DNA from: Phoronis australis
Lineage: Eukaryota; Phoronida; Phoronidae
Length of the DNA stretch: 64,000 bases
NCBI GenBank assembly: GCA_002633005.1
Contig: NMRA01000269.1
Location: forward strand, 447,098 to 511,097
Reading direction: 5' to 3'
Shown here: positions 1 to 12,202 of the stretch, one piece after another
Layout: the number at the start of each line of letters is the position of its first letter
Position numbering within the stretch: position 1 is the stretch's first letter
Notes under the pieces: model-generated
What the model saw: only the letters and a program-made list of their open reading frames with translations
Databases searched by the model: none
What the model was told of the DNA's origin: nothing
Translations under genes and position numbers: made by a program

Positions 1-985
1 TGGATTAGCGAGTGACTCAAGTTGGTCCCAATAGGTAGGCACAATGTGAAAGGTTTGATCCATTTTCTCGACCGTCCTAAATTATCTCCTCACTTCGCGT
101 AAGTGCCAGTTCTTCCCGCCATTTCGCGCATTCTCAGCGTTGCTGCTATTTTTGTCTACCCACTGTTCAGCGTACAATCTTAAACTAAAAAATGTCTCAA
201 AATGAGAATAAAAATGGCATTTGGTTGTCAGATGAAAGGGAGATACTTAGTATTAAGCATCTGGAGCGACATCTGGTGTTAAGTACGATGAAGCTTCTAA
301 GTTAGGATGGTGGAATGCTAGTCCTGTCAAGTGAGAAAGATGACAACTTGGTACAGTAGGTTACCACGGTGATCTACAATATATTCCCAATGCAAACCAG
401 TCAGTACTAACTCTAAGGCCAAAGCAGCTTTAGCCCCAGTTTTATGACAGGCCACTAAACAGAATACACAAATTCAATTACAGAGCTAGTCAAGTATGCA
501 CACTTAGCCTTTGTGCACAAACCCTGACTCAGTTAAGGGCAGCATACTAGAATTTTATTCTATCAGGCTTGGTAGTCGTATTGTTTGCACTCAAACAAGG
601 CAGTTGAAAGGCCTTGCACCAACTTCTAACAGGAGTCAAATGAGTGCTATCAACTACGGTAGAATCTCACCAATTGAGGGTACAATACGGTGGACACAGG
701 TAAAATTTGAGAGATGTGCAGTATCCCATGGTGTTTCAATTTCCAGTTGTGCACCAGAGCATAGCGATCAGACAATGCTTTGAAAAACAGTGGTCATTCA
801 CAACAAAAAAACGACAACAATAACATTAGATACCCTTGAAGAATTAAACAAGGCCTATTTCGTTGCGAGATGTTATCATTTAAACAAACACTCACAAATC
901 ACGATCATCCTCTGTCAGTTTGCACGGTGTTAAACTTGACAAAACAGAGCGCTAGAATGACTGCATAGCAAGGCAAGAATACAGG

Positions 986-1123
986 GTAGAGTTCAGTTAC
1001 GCTAGGACCTCGCTAAAAAGCATTAGACATCACGAGATTACGCGAGACAGTGTCGTGTATTTTAAATGAGAACAGGCAATTTTGGCTATATTTTAGCGAG
1101 GTCTTAGCTTTACTGAACTCTAC
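986..1123. mobile_element. palindromic MITE family B, copy 1
   Basis: The 138-bp element has imperfect terminal inverted repeats of about 35 bp (GTAGAGTTCAG...GCTAGGACCTCGCTAAAA against TTTTAGCGAGGTCTTAGC...CTGAACTCTAC). It is related to copies at 16509 and 63917. Confidence 0.8.
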
Positions 1124-2060
1124 TCAGAATGGTAATGTATGCTGAAATTGTAAACCTTTTCTGTGGAGCCTTCATACAACCAACAGGAATTACAATAAAC
1201 AACAACATGGCAATAGTAATCCGAAAGGTCGAAAGGTCACTGGAGTTGGGTGAATGTGAACCAAAAGTGTCAGAATTCACTTTATTAGAATATGTTAAAT
1301 TGGAAACTTGCTTACAAAAAAATTACAAGCTCAAACAGAGTTGCGGTTGAACAGACCTTCCGGGAAGCAAGTGGTAAGACTCCCTCTTGATTAACCATAC
1401 TCCCAAACCGTGAGAAAATTGGAAACACAAATGACACAGCACACGCAGGCTAGACATGGACACCATTTTGTAGTAATACTAAGTAACTACATTACCATAG
1501 ATTACATCTTACACTATTCTTAATCAGAAGGTGTCATAATGTCTTTCTTTCCATACCGGAGTTAAAGCAGTAAGGAGCCCATGAATTCTGTCAAAAAAAC
1601 ATCTTTGGGCTTAGTTCATTTATGGTTAAAAAATCAGTCTCATTACACGATAAAATGAAACTTCCCCAATTCTGTTATTTTGTCATAAAATTTTGTTTTT
1701 CTGTTCTTTGCATGTTTCTCTGATCACACTTTTTTGTTTGTTTCACTGTTCGCGCGGTACATGACGCATGTAGTATCCGATCAATATGCGACATGTGAAT
1801 GGCTCAAAGCCCATTGTTTTTGGTTAACACTGGAAGTAAGATGGCAATATTCCAGCCGTTTTTTCCTATTTTTGTTTGCAAAGCCAAATAACCAATGCCT
1901 CTGGAAAGATTTTTCAGATTTTTTGTTGATAGATCATTTTACAGGCAATCGGAAATGTGGCATTTGTTTTTCTCTAAGTCTTTCTGTTCTCGGGTTATTA
2001 AAAAATTTCCGATGACTGCTCTCCAACTAATTGAGTTTTTGAGCCGCATTACGTGCAGTG

Positions 2061-2181
2061 TTTTTCTAGTCAATAGCTCAAGGACTCTTAGTTTGTGGGA
2101 AAAAATGGATGCAAGATGGCGTTTCTCTAGTCAACACCTCAAGGACTCTAGTTTGTGGGCAAAATTGGATGCAAGATGGCG
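2061..2181. repeat. 60-bp tandem duplication
   Basis: Two units, each with TCTAGTCAA, CTCAAGGACTC, TTTGTGGG and TGGATGCAAGATGGCG, about 60-61 bp apart. Confidence 0.9.
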
Positions 2182-3714
2182 CTGTGACAGCCATCTTTTC
2201 AATAATTTTCATCATATCTTTACTAAACCTTTTCAATTTTGGTATGTATATAGATTTCTTCACGGGCTATCTCCAATGCGTGATAGGTTTCTGCCTACGG
2301 CTTAGCGGCCTCGAGATATACCAGGTTTCTGGTTTGACTGATTCTTCAATGCACATTAATGGATTATTTACTCTACATTCAAATAAATAGTCATTGGGGT
2401 TGTGATTGTTGACACTCGTAGTTTCATCATCGACCACACTTTTAAATTTTTATTCGAATTCGTCAAGTGTCACTCCTCAGAGCACTTTCATTTTATTCCT
2501 TGTTCAGATTAGAAACTTGATTTTTTTGCCTTGAAAGACACTGTTGATACATCACTGCTTCACTCCAGGCTCGTGAAGTTTGCATGCCACGGCAGGAATT
2601 CCCGATGTCTCATTGCAACCAATTTCAATTCCAGCAAGGGATAAGAATACAATGGCATTGCTGCTTCGGTAGTGCAAATACATCTGTGAAGACGGGCATT
2701 TTGACACTAGAAAACAGCTTTCAGCAAACTTCCAACAGCCATTAGTTTACAAGCAATTCCACAAATTTTGCACATGATGGGTGGATACTAAGTCTATCCG
2801 TGGAAAGTGGATTAAAATGCCACTCGACGGCACATCACAGAAGAATGCTATGTTTGGCCTAGTTTTCGGAATCGAGACCGTTATACAAAGAATGATACAA
2901 CCACGGTTATTATACACCATTAAGTAACTGGCTAATATGCTAGACAAGAGCTTTTCTACCATTTTCACCAGTACGCAAAATGGCAGTTATGACAACGGGG
3001 AGAGAGGTCTCACTTTTGCTGGAGCTCCGCTGGTGGTTTGAATTACCCTAAAAACTTCAGGCATTTTCACTAGCAGTTTTGAAGTCTGACAAAAGGTAAC
3101 ACATTTGTCTAGGAAAGAGGACTGTAATTCATCAATAGATTAACAAACTTAATCCAAAAGGTGAACATGATCAGAAAACAATTTTTGCTTTAAAACCAAT
3201 TTGAGTGGTGGGAAAGTTAACAAACTAATTGTTGGTGAAAATGACCGCTATGTCTCGGTAAAGCGCTAGCAATATCTTGTTGCATACCAGTTTATTAGTT
3301 ATCAAAACTGAAAAAAGAACAGCGCCACTTCAGAGACTGAACATGTCTGCAGCAAAACGATGGTCGACTGATTTATGGTGAGAAATGACAAATCTGATAG
3401 ATTAGTCTTAATTTTTGGTCATTAAAAACCAAAAATATTAGAATAACCGTATCAGGCTAAAGAAATACATAAATTCCATTCGAAATCTCTAATTCCGTCA
3501 AAGAAGTCAGATTCCCTGAATTCCATTCGTTTTCGTTATCATGGAAAGTCAGGATCTCTACAACTAACAATAAAAACGCTAGCATTTTTGCCAGTATGCA
3601 AACAAGGCAAACACACTACACATGCAGTGACCGTCTACATAGACCTGCATTTCATAAGAATCAAAATCCTTAACACAAACGGCAGTTCTCCACTAACTTA
3701 GTTCACAACATGGC

Positions 3715-3825
3715 AAGACAGGTGAATTTTTATTTTTAACATTTTTCCGGGAAAACAAAGATTAAGGAAATTTCAGCATATTATTAGCATTGCTTGCAGT
3801 GCGTAGAGGTTATAAAAGGGTAAAC
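3715..3825 (+). mobile_element. family E, short copy
   Basis: AAAGATTAAGGAAATTTCAGC and ATTATTAGCATTG match the middle of family E. It lies in AFF intron 3, about 100 bases from exon 3. Confidence 0.5.
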
Positions 3826-3928
3826 ACTCCTGTCATTTGCCGCACGCTAATCAGCCTTTAAATGAGGAAATATAACAATTCTGACAAGTCAGAGGAGAAT
3901 TACCATACTTATAGTGGCGAGATCTTAC

Positions 3929-4450
3929 CTGTTTGGGAATATGTAGAGGGGGTAGTTTCGCCTTAGCTGGCCCATTAATAACACCATTGTGACGTTTCAC
4001 ATCATGACTAGATTTTGGTAGGGGCTGGCGAAAGTGATTGCCTGCGTCACTGGGGGCGTGAATACGGACAGGAGAGATGGACCCAGGATTCGTCTTTCCG
4101 CATTTCTCCAGTTTCTGATCCACCGCTTTTTGTTCCCTGTGGGCCGTGTCATGGTCACTTGACCGAGAAGTCCTTTGGTCAGTTCGCAGACCACTGTCCT
4201 TGCGATCATGGCCTGTTTTGCCGAGGCTCTCAGCATGTGATGTGGATCGGTTGGTGCTGGGGTGGTGACTAGAAGTGTCCGATATGATTGGCTGAGCAGC
4301 AGGGAAGGCTTGAACCCCAAATTTGGCAAGAGGAGTGGCAGGAGCCTTTGGAGCACCCACTAGCGCGTTGATGTCAGGACGAGACTGGAACTCCTCATAT
4401 GTACCAAGAACACCTTTGATTTTCAGAGACAATGGATCATTATGCTCTTT
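3929..4450 (-). CDS. AFF: AFF coding exon 3 (large N-terminal exon)
   Basis: The 522-base exon (174 codons, residues 47-220) lies between an acceptor CTCTTTTCAG ending at 4451 and a donor CAG|GTAAGA starting at 3928. It opens with KEHNDPLSLKIKGVLGTYEEF, the second half of the P-TEFb-binding motif, then an ALVGAPKAP stretch like the VGIPKP of vertebrate AFFs. The rest is low-complexity, rich in Ser, His, Asp, Lys and Pro, and ends LPPLHIPKQ. Vertebrate AFF genes also have an unusually large third exon covering this region. Opposite-strand frames across it are shadows. The following exon was not found in the 3.9 kb to the left edge. Confidence 0.85.
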
Positions 4451-6889
4451 CTGAAAAGAGGAGGACCAACAAATGTTATTCTCTGTCAAAAAGAAACCAG
4501 AGAGAGCATGTATTAAGGCATTACCCGGTAATTCCAAGACTATTACGGATCATTTTTGAAAAAAATACTCAATATATACTCTATTTATTTAAAGCCCCCG
4601 AGTTCAAAATTATAAAGTGAATATCTTAAGTTTGATTTACGAAGTACATTTGATACCTTATCATGAAATGGATATCTTAAGTTCGATTTACGATATACAT
4701 AATCTGCACATTTTCAATCAAAAATTCCAGTGATCTTTTTCACACCTGCTTCAGTGGAAAACGTCTTATTCATTGACAAGACTGTAGATGGCGCTGGCCT
4801 TAAAAAATGTGCTTAAATTTTCTTTTTGTTCTTCAAGTCACCACTTCACGTTGAGGAATATCAGTCCATTGAGTACAGTTTTGAATTAAAGTCTCTGTTT
4901 AATTTGAGGGTCCGAGTAAAGTTTGGTGGTCATGTGCCCGGGGCCTGTATTGGCTACATCACACATAGTAAGTCAATATATACATCTCAACCGTACATTA
5001 ATAAATGGAAAGACTCCAGGAAAGAAATGGGGACTGATCACGTGAATTGGTGACTCTCATCGCAGCCTGGCTGTACCAAAAGGTACTTCTTTTCCGCAGC
5101 GAGTGCCATAGAGGAACGCGTTTCAACTTCGTGCGAAAAAACTTTCAGAGTGCAAGTGATAAGACAGGATGCATTTAAAACAGACGTGACATTGTCTCCT
5201 GTGTCCTCTAGAGGCCGCCAATGTCTGGTCCCACATGATCAGTTGGAATGTTGCTACTAGAATGTCCCCCATTACTTATCTCCCCTTTTCATCAGTTTAG
5301 CCACAACCATCACAGTTCTAGCTGGTTACCATTTACTGGACCTGGTGCAGCCATGAGCCCCAGGGCAGAAAGAAAGAGAATATGGGGCAATGGATACCAC
5401 TCTCCCCTGCAACGCTGGCATTCCCAAAATTCAAATAGACGGTATCAGATCAAGCTTTTTCAAGATTTGTTGCCGTCTCTCGTACCATCGAGGCAAAAAC
5501 GTTTATTTATGCGAGTGTTTATGGATCGTTAGCGTTTACATCATCAAAACATAAAGTTGAAAATAAGGAACAAACCGTGAACAAGTAAAACGCATGTAAA
5601 GCATTAGTAGACGAAATTGCGAGGTTGTGCCTGGCACCTTCGACTTAACTGGTGAAATAAAGCACAAACATGACATTCAAGCTGGAAACAAAACCTTGTG
5701 GCTTATAACATGAATCCCAGATGGGGAGAGCAGTCAAAACAACAGGGTGTACCATGGGTTGACTAACCTTAGAAAACTTCTGGTTTGTTAATACCTAGGA
5801 TCCACTTTCAGAATGAGTGTAAAAACATTTTGATGGTGCGAGCAATAAAGTAAATGGAGTGTACAGCTGGGAAAAATGGGCCACTCACCCTTTTACAAAA
5901 TGGGACTGAAAAGGGGACCCATTACGAAGTAACCACGTGGGACAAAAATAACTTTGGAAAAATTTTAGTCCTGCAAAATTACTCCATTCGTTATTTCAAT
6001 AACCCTAACTCCACAAGTAAATCCTCACAGAGGAAATTCAGTTCCAAAAAGTGCTGCATTATTGGCAATTTGCCATGAACTAGCCCACCCTCATGAGAGA
6101 AGTACGCGTCTTGTATACTTCCCATAAGAATATCCCTCCATCCCCCCAAAAAAACACTCATTGGAGTTAGTTTTTCACTGGTCAAAAAGGAATAACGAAG
6201 TGATGCAACATTCCTTCGTTAGTTAAGATAAGCAACATATTATATCACCAGCATACCCACTGAACCACATTAGCAGCCATTGCATATCTGAGGTCAAATG
6301 GATTAAGACCACAGATGGCATCTGCGTTGACCATTTGAAATGAGACGCGTACAAAGGTGATGCCAAAACGGAGTCCAATGAGACAATCCTTCAAGCTGCG
6401 CTGTCTTTATTGTTGATGTATTTTACTGTTTTTGGAAAATCTCATTCAGAAAAAAAACTGTTCTAAAGAAACAAAGGGTTTGAGAAGGAGTGCGCCGCCT
6501 GACACAACAAGAAAATTTTACTGCTGTGGCCATATTTACTGTGATGAATTAAGCTTTCCCAAACAGTTACGCCGCTGGATTAAATTTTATACCAGTCGTT
6601 AATCCCATGTTCTGAGGAGGAGTAAATTTAACCACGCAGTACGTTTAGCTTAGTAGTAAATGACCAGTCCCACTGAAGCTGAGCCGCATGTGGTCCGAGG
6701 CAGTACAGAATGTTACGCTGGGGGAGTGAACTTTCAGCGGGAAAGTAAATGCGGTGGTAGGCAGTCAACCACCTACCGTGCAAAAGACACAAACACAAAC
6801 TGTACTGTGGCGTAATAAGTATATACATACTCTTCTCCATGAACATACAACATATAGCCATGACAATGGCTGTTCAGGTAGATACCCAC
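4451..6889 (-). other. AFF intron 2
   Basis: This is 2.4 kb of non-coding sequence between exons 3 and 2, with GT-AG boundaries on the minus strand. It contains a short direct repeat (4621-4693). Frames up to 94 codons show no family resemblance. Confidence 0.7.
4621..4693. repeat. short direct repeat, 51-bp period
   Basis: ATATCTTAAGTTTGATTTAC at 4621 recurs with one change at 4672. Confidence 0.85.
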
Positions 6890-7004
6890 CTTGACGGGGT
6901 CCCTGAACAGTGGTTTTTTGGGCTCTTCTGCCTCAAGTTGGCGTGTGGTGTACTCACGGTCTAGCTGGGCCTGCTTTTTCAACATCAGCCGCTGCTCAAG
7001 GGCC
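6890..7004 (-). CDS. AFF: AFF coding exon 2
   Basis: The 115-base exon is bounded by an acceptor (TGTTACAG ending at 7005) and a donor (AAG|GTGGGT starting at 6889). It encodes residues 9-46: a basic, helical-looking segment (ALEQRLMLKKQAQ...) followed by an acidic turn and PLFRDPVK. The last motif matches the LF.EPYKV motif of vertebrate AFF proteins that begins the P-TEFb-binding region. The exon starts with one base completing a split codon from exon 1 and ends on a codon boundary. Reading frame beyond either splice site loses all family resemblance. Confidence 0.85.
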
Positions 7005-10000
7005 CTGTAACAACAGAGGGCAACACTAGATGAATGGATAAACACACTGGCAAAACACTATAGGTGTACACCTTCTCTCACCAGGGATCCAATGCAAGAC
7101 ACTCTTACCGAGAACTGACCTATCGCAAACTCCGCCTCCTTGAGAAATGTCGACCAACAAACAATAAGTTTTACCCGGCAACGTGTTGTTTGTCAGGTAA
7201 AATGGCGGCTTAGAAAGAAAGGTGTGTCAAGAAGGCTGCGTTCTCATTGGTCATTTAAGCCGTCACTCAAAGTCCTAACGATAGGTCAATTGTGATGAGA
7301 AATGTCACGTTATGGAACAGAAACAAGAGTGTTAAATTTGTTCTTTATTCATTGATTGGCAATTCGTGACATTTCAAAACTTGCCTACCCTTCCATACGT
7401 GCCTGTGTGCAGCTTTCCAAGAAATAACAAGAGAACTTGGCTAAAATTGATGTGGATAGGAGAGGGTTTTTGTTTTTTAGTCTGTGAGCACAGGTATTAA
7501 AATGAGTCCAGGTAAAGGCCAGAACCAACCATGTTCTTTGACATTACAGCAAGGTGCCTTAGCGATGAAATCTCTTGTGTTGTCCCGGACACAGCTCTAC
7601 TTAATCACCAACCAAATGACAATGATCTCGGTGAACTCGGAATGACAGTTATGGACTTTGATTAAAGCACCTGGTACAGACAAGTGAGAAAGTTTAAGGA
7701 GAGGTGAAGCGCAGGGCAGGACCTGCTGCCACTTTTCTGCTACACAAGTATTTGGTTCCGAAATGAACCACAACATGCATGACTACTTAGGAAAAAATAA
7801 AAATTAGTAAAAAAAAATTTTAAAATATAATTAGAATAAAAGTGAGAAAAAGAGAAAACCGAACCAATGCACTTCAGTTCATAGCAAATGGCCTTAACTG
7901 TCTAACATTAAGAATCTTAACTAATGTCACCTTTCTAAAAACACTGCAATTTGTCCATTCTGGGTATATTTCAGCATCTTTCAAAATAAGTGACATCAAA
8001 AAACTGTGAAGTTATCTTGAGCTTTCATACTAAATATGGCAGTTTAAACCAAGATCAAAAATTGAGCACATAATTCAACAATAAATAAAATAAAATAAAA
8101 TCCCTACGTATATATAGTAGAAGTGTATATGTTTCAAAATCACGTAGTATTAACATAACACGGGCGATTATTAACATTGACCTCTTCTGGTCACTTTGGC
8201 AACACCAGTATACGTTTCCATAACAACAGCGCATCAAGGATCCAAATCTACCAACGGCCCAGCCAATGAAACGCAAATATGCGTGCAATGAACGGTGGAC
8301 TTTTCAAAATATCGCATTTTTGCCGACAACATCTCTCAACAGCATTGTTTCTATGGCATAGTTGCAAACGTCTGACAATCCAGTCGATATCTTTCTAAAA
8401 ACATTGGTTTAAACAGGCCTTGCTTTCCTGTTCAAGTGAACGGTAAATGCACGTGAATTAATTAGTTAACTCTACCCGATTACAAAATGAAGATGGGCGA
8501 AGCCGTGGACTCGTATGTGGCGCAGTTGCTGCAAGAATTTCCGTTAGTGTAGAGTTATACCATTGGTTCTTCCTACTTTTTGATGTCGAATTAAAACAAA
8601 CACTCCGAGGGTATTAAATATAAGACTATAAGAATGCTGTGCAAGACATTAGACAGAGAGAAAAGATGGGCTCAACTGTCAAGACCATGTTGGCATGTAC
8701 GATTAAAATACGACTCGCTTTACCAAGACACTTCACTCAGACTGTCTACTTCGTGGGAAGCAAGACAATACTGCTGAAAACTCTACCTCTAGTTGTTAGA
8801 TTTTTTTGACTTGGTCAATCTTGTCACCACTAGCAGAACAGTCGTAACCTTTTTTACAAAAATACTTCCACATACAATTCCATTTTGAAGTCATTGAATA
8901 AACAAATAGGATTTATGTTTTGTCAGTGGCATTTATATTTCCACTTCACTGTACTGTGTTTTTACATAAGTGGATACACTATTACATGGCGCCACGGTCA
9001 CAGTAAGTACTGCCGGACCACCAGTGCTGGTGGGAACTAGGTGTATTTGGTCATTTTTTTGAAAATTTGGACTCCCAGTTTTGAAATCCTGTATAAGCTC
9101 CTGGACCAAATAAAAAGTTTATTTTATGTCAGAAGCAGGGTTCGAAGCAGCTTTAAATGTCGTTTTGTCAACACCGTCAAAACTAACTCTACCAGGGAGA
9201 AAGTTAAACAGAATAAGGACTACAAGTACCTTCATAGTTGTCAAAGTTGCGTCAAAACACAGCCTGTTTACCACTTCATGTTCAGAACTGTTTTGTCTAT
9301 CAGCCAAGAACGGTCATCAAGTTAAACGGGTCATCAAGTCAAACAGAGGGGAGTGCGTGAACTAGCATACATAAGACTCAACAGTCAAGATTTACAAACG
9401 GAGAGGAGACTCACTTCTCAGTCTTGAGATGCCCATTTACCAACCACTTATCATTCGGTAGGGACAGTAACGCTCCATGCTGACTACCCATACTTCACAG
9501 TCAAAATTCCACCCAAATGGAGAATAAGTGTGCACCAATTTCATTGCCATGTGAACCGCGGTCAAAGTGAACCAATTCGCCAGTGATAAAATGGCCACAG
9601 CAGGCAAGCTGTCTGCGGGGTCAGTAAAAGACTAAAGAGATGTCATCAGAAGAAAAATTCGTCGAGATGTTCTCATGTGATTTTGCGTACAAACGATTAG
9701 AATTAATATCTGTCATAAGTCGTAACATTACTCACATGAGTAGGTCACATTAATAGCACAATTTAGAAATTTCTTTGGAAAAGGTTGCAGATGGCACATT
9801 TGAAAGTTATCTTTTACATTTACGCACCTAATCAGATTTTGGCAGAACCAGGGAGTGGACATGACCATAAAAATACGCTCATGGAGGGATTTTCCAACAA
9901 AACATTTGTTGAGTCCCTCCCTTGTGACATCCTAGATCAGCCAGTGTATTGTACTACAGACCTACACTATTTGGTTACGTAATATCTACCTCTCTTAGGG

Positions 10001-10276
10001 CACAGACAATAGCGCCCATCAAAGCTCTATAAATATTATTCATCTTGTTTTTGGTGAGATTTTACCAGACAGCAGTCAAAATTCATAAGGCTTTTTAAAA
10101 CTAGCCTAACTCCGTATGAGCGCAGCGTCAACGAAAACTGCTTAGTTAGACGAACTGTTCATATTAGTTTAAGTAGTTAACGGCATCAAAGTAAACAATA
10201 GGTGATACTGTCGTCATCAAAGTCATTGCAAGGGAGTGCTGATGCACAAGGTGAAATTCAAGGTAGACTGAGAAAT
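7005..10276. other. AFF intron 1, 3' portion: no gene seen
   Basis: This is AT-rich intronic sequence. A 10-bp inverted pair (TGACCTATCG at 7117-7126, CGATAGGTCA at 7278-7287) brackets a possible short inverted-repeat element. A 22-codon plus-strand frame starts at 8487 (see findings). Nothing else was recognised. Confidence 0.5.
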
Positions 10277-10672
10277 GGCGGGTTTTTCATCCCGCGCGCG
10301 CTAAGATCTTTTAAAGTGGCAATTTGAGAACATTTGTGTGTAATAAATGACACAAAAAATATTTCTAAATCGACTGGTGATTATTTGAGCAAAATGTTAT
10401 CAATATTAGTGGCGACACTGCCCTTTAATTACTGACAAGAACAGTGCCCAAGTCGATAACTTCGATAAGGCCGAAGTTAACCATTCATACTAACCCACAG
10501 CGTAGATACTCCACCGTTAAATCCACCTGTTAACTGCGAAGTACCTGTTAACTGCGAAGTTAACTGGCGCCATTAACTTCGATCCAGGACCAAAGTTAAC
10601 TTTTCATTCAGACTGTAACTCCCAAAAACATTGACGCATGACGTCAGTATGAAAGGGCCTATATAGGAAGTC
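10277..10672 (-). mobile_element. interspersed element family G, copy 1
   Basis: Its reverse complement matches 58990-59308 in order: CCCTTTCA-ACTGAC end, GTATGAATGGTTAACTT, GTTAACTTTGGTCCTG, CAGTGTCG-CACTAA, AATAATCACCA and the TCTTAGCG-GC end. It includes a 20-bp tandem duplication of ACCTGTTAACTGCGAAGT near 10527-10562. Confidence 0.7.
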
Positions 10673-11582
10673 ACACATGACATTGTATATGAAAAACTGG
10701 GAGGGTACTGACAAGGCTCCAGTCATCACCATGGGAGCCCAGGGGTTAGCAAATACTACCAAACAGACCTCATTATCTCCCTGTTATGGAAACCTCAAAG
10801 TTGGGTGACTAGAAACAAAAAACAGATGGGTTTGATTTCTTTAGCAATTCAACCAATTCTAAGATCTGGTGTGCCACACTCCATAAATGCAAAGCAGTTG
10901 CAGTAGACCAACCAATTTTAAGGTCATTTCCAAACACATTTCATGCTTCATGCAGGACCCCAGGAAAATGTCAAAGTTTGGCTAACTTCAGAACATCTCA
11001 AAAATGTCTGATCAGATTCATATGATAATTTCAAATAAGTATGCTTCATACATTGCTCTACAAAATACTTCAGAAATTGTTTTTAAAATGTTCCATTTTT
11101 GCATGAGGCTATCAAAAATAACTTTCATGGTTTTTAGGAAAAAATCAAAAGTGGTATAAACAGAATGTTATTTCAAAGAACTGAGTAACATCGTTTTTGA
11201 GATTTCATCTTGAAATTTACATCAACTGAAATATGGCCACGTATTTTTTTACATATATATTTATTATGATTGATAAACAAGTACAAAAGCACAAAGAAAA
11301 ACATCCACTCATACACGCATGCACTCCTCAGGAAAGACCATTCTCGCATAAAGTAAAACGACTGCTTCAGGGAATAAATGGGAACAACAAAACCTTCCCG
11401 CTTCCCAGAAAAGCCGTCACAGACAAAATTGTTTATACACAATTAATTTTTCAGCGTTATAGTACTCATGAGTATATGCAACAAACGTGTGAATATTAGG
11501 TATATTTTTAAGACATCTCTCCTTGTAAATGTACTGTTTGGCTAGTAAAAGCAAAGTGTTAAACAGAAAATCCTGTGTCTCA
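10673..11582. other. AFF intron 1: nothing recognised
   Basis: AT-rich sequence with no shared repeat or coding resemblance that I can identify. Confidence 0.5.
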
Positions 11583-12008
11583 AAAGTCCCGTTTAGACAT
11601 CAACTTTTGGCCTGGTGCAACTGACACGGAGCAAATTGACCCGTGTCAAGCGGCCGTTTACACACACAACTCACTAACCGTGGCGAGACAGAAATTAAAG
11701 GCTGGAGAGACTGGATCGCACATGCGCAGGTTTACAAATGACGAGAGTTGCAGAGACAAAGAACCAGTACGTAGGTCATTGCACAAGCGCAGTAGAGATG
11801 ATCCTTTCCGCCTTACTCCAGTTTCGCATTTAGACTTATAATTGACACGGCGCAAGATGTTCGGGCACAAATTACTCTACCTCACAAATGGGTGACAAAA
11901 ATTTGTCACCGCGGTGTCAATTTGCGCCGTGTCAGTCCGTTTACACACTGGAACAACTCGCTCCGTGTCAGCTGATCCGTGTCAACTTTGTAAGTGTAAA
12001 CGGCACTA
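11583..12008 (+). mobile_element. interspersed element family A, copy 1
   Basis: Ends are imperfect inverted repeats (GTCCCGTTTAGACA near the start, TGTAAACGGCAC near the end). The internal TTGCACAAGCGCAGTAGAGATG block is shared with the copies at 13923, 15838 and 40405. Non-coding, MITE-like. Confidence 0.65.
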
Positions 12009-12021
12009 AAAAGTTATATTA

Positions 12022-12070
12022 ACAATAACAATAATAATAATAATAATAATAATAATAGATAATAATAAAC
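12022..12070. repeat. (AAT)n microsatellite
   Basis: AAC/AAT triplets running through about 15 units, directly after family A copy 1. Confidence 0.95.
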
Positions 12071-12155
12071 TTTATTTATAGAGGATAAAATAAAACAGAT
12101 TTCAAAAAGATGCTTTAGCCAAGGGCTAATATACAGTATGGTCCTCTCACAGCAA

Positions 12156-12202
12156 TAAATTAAATTAAATTAAATTAAATCAAATTAAGTTAGATTAAGT
12201 TA
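12156..12202. repeat. (TAAAT)n microsatellite
   Basis: Pentanucleotide TAAAT repeated about nine times, decaying at the right end into TAAGT/TAGAT. Confidence 0.9.

Larger units (their letters stand above)
1..3714. other. AFF intron 3: no gene seen
   Basis: This is intronic in the AFF model. I searched the minus strand for the next AFF exon (the Trp-Pro-Pro-Leu block expected soon after exon 3) and did not see it. The stretch holds one palindromic element (986-1123), a 60-bp tandem duplication (2061-2181) and otherwise unremarkable AT-rich sequence with short spurious frames. Confidence 0.55.

Noticed and set aside
4015-4356. Plus-strand 85-codon and minus-strand 119-codon frames
   Set aside because: They are shadows of AFF exon 3 in other registers, with no conserved motif.
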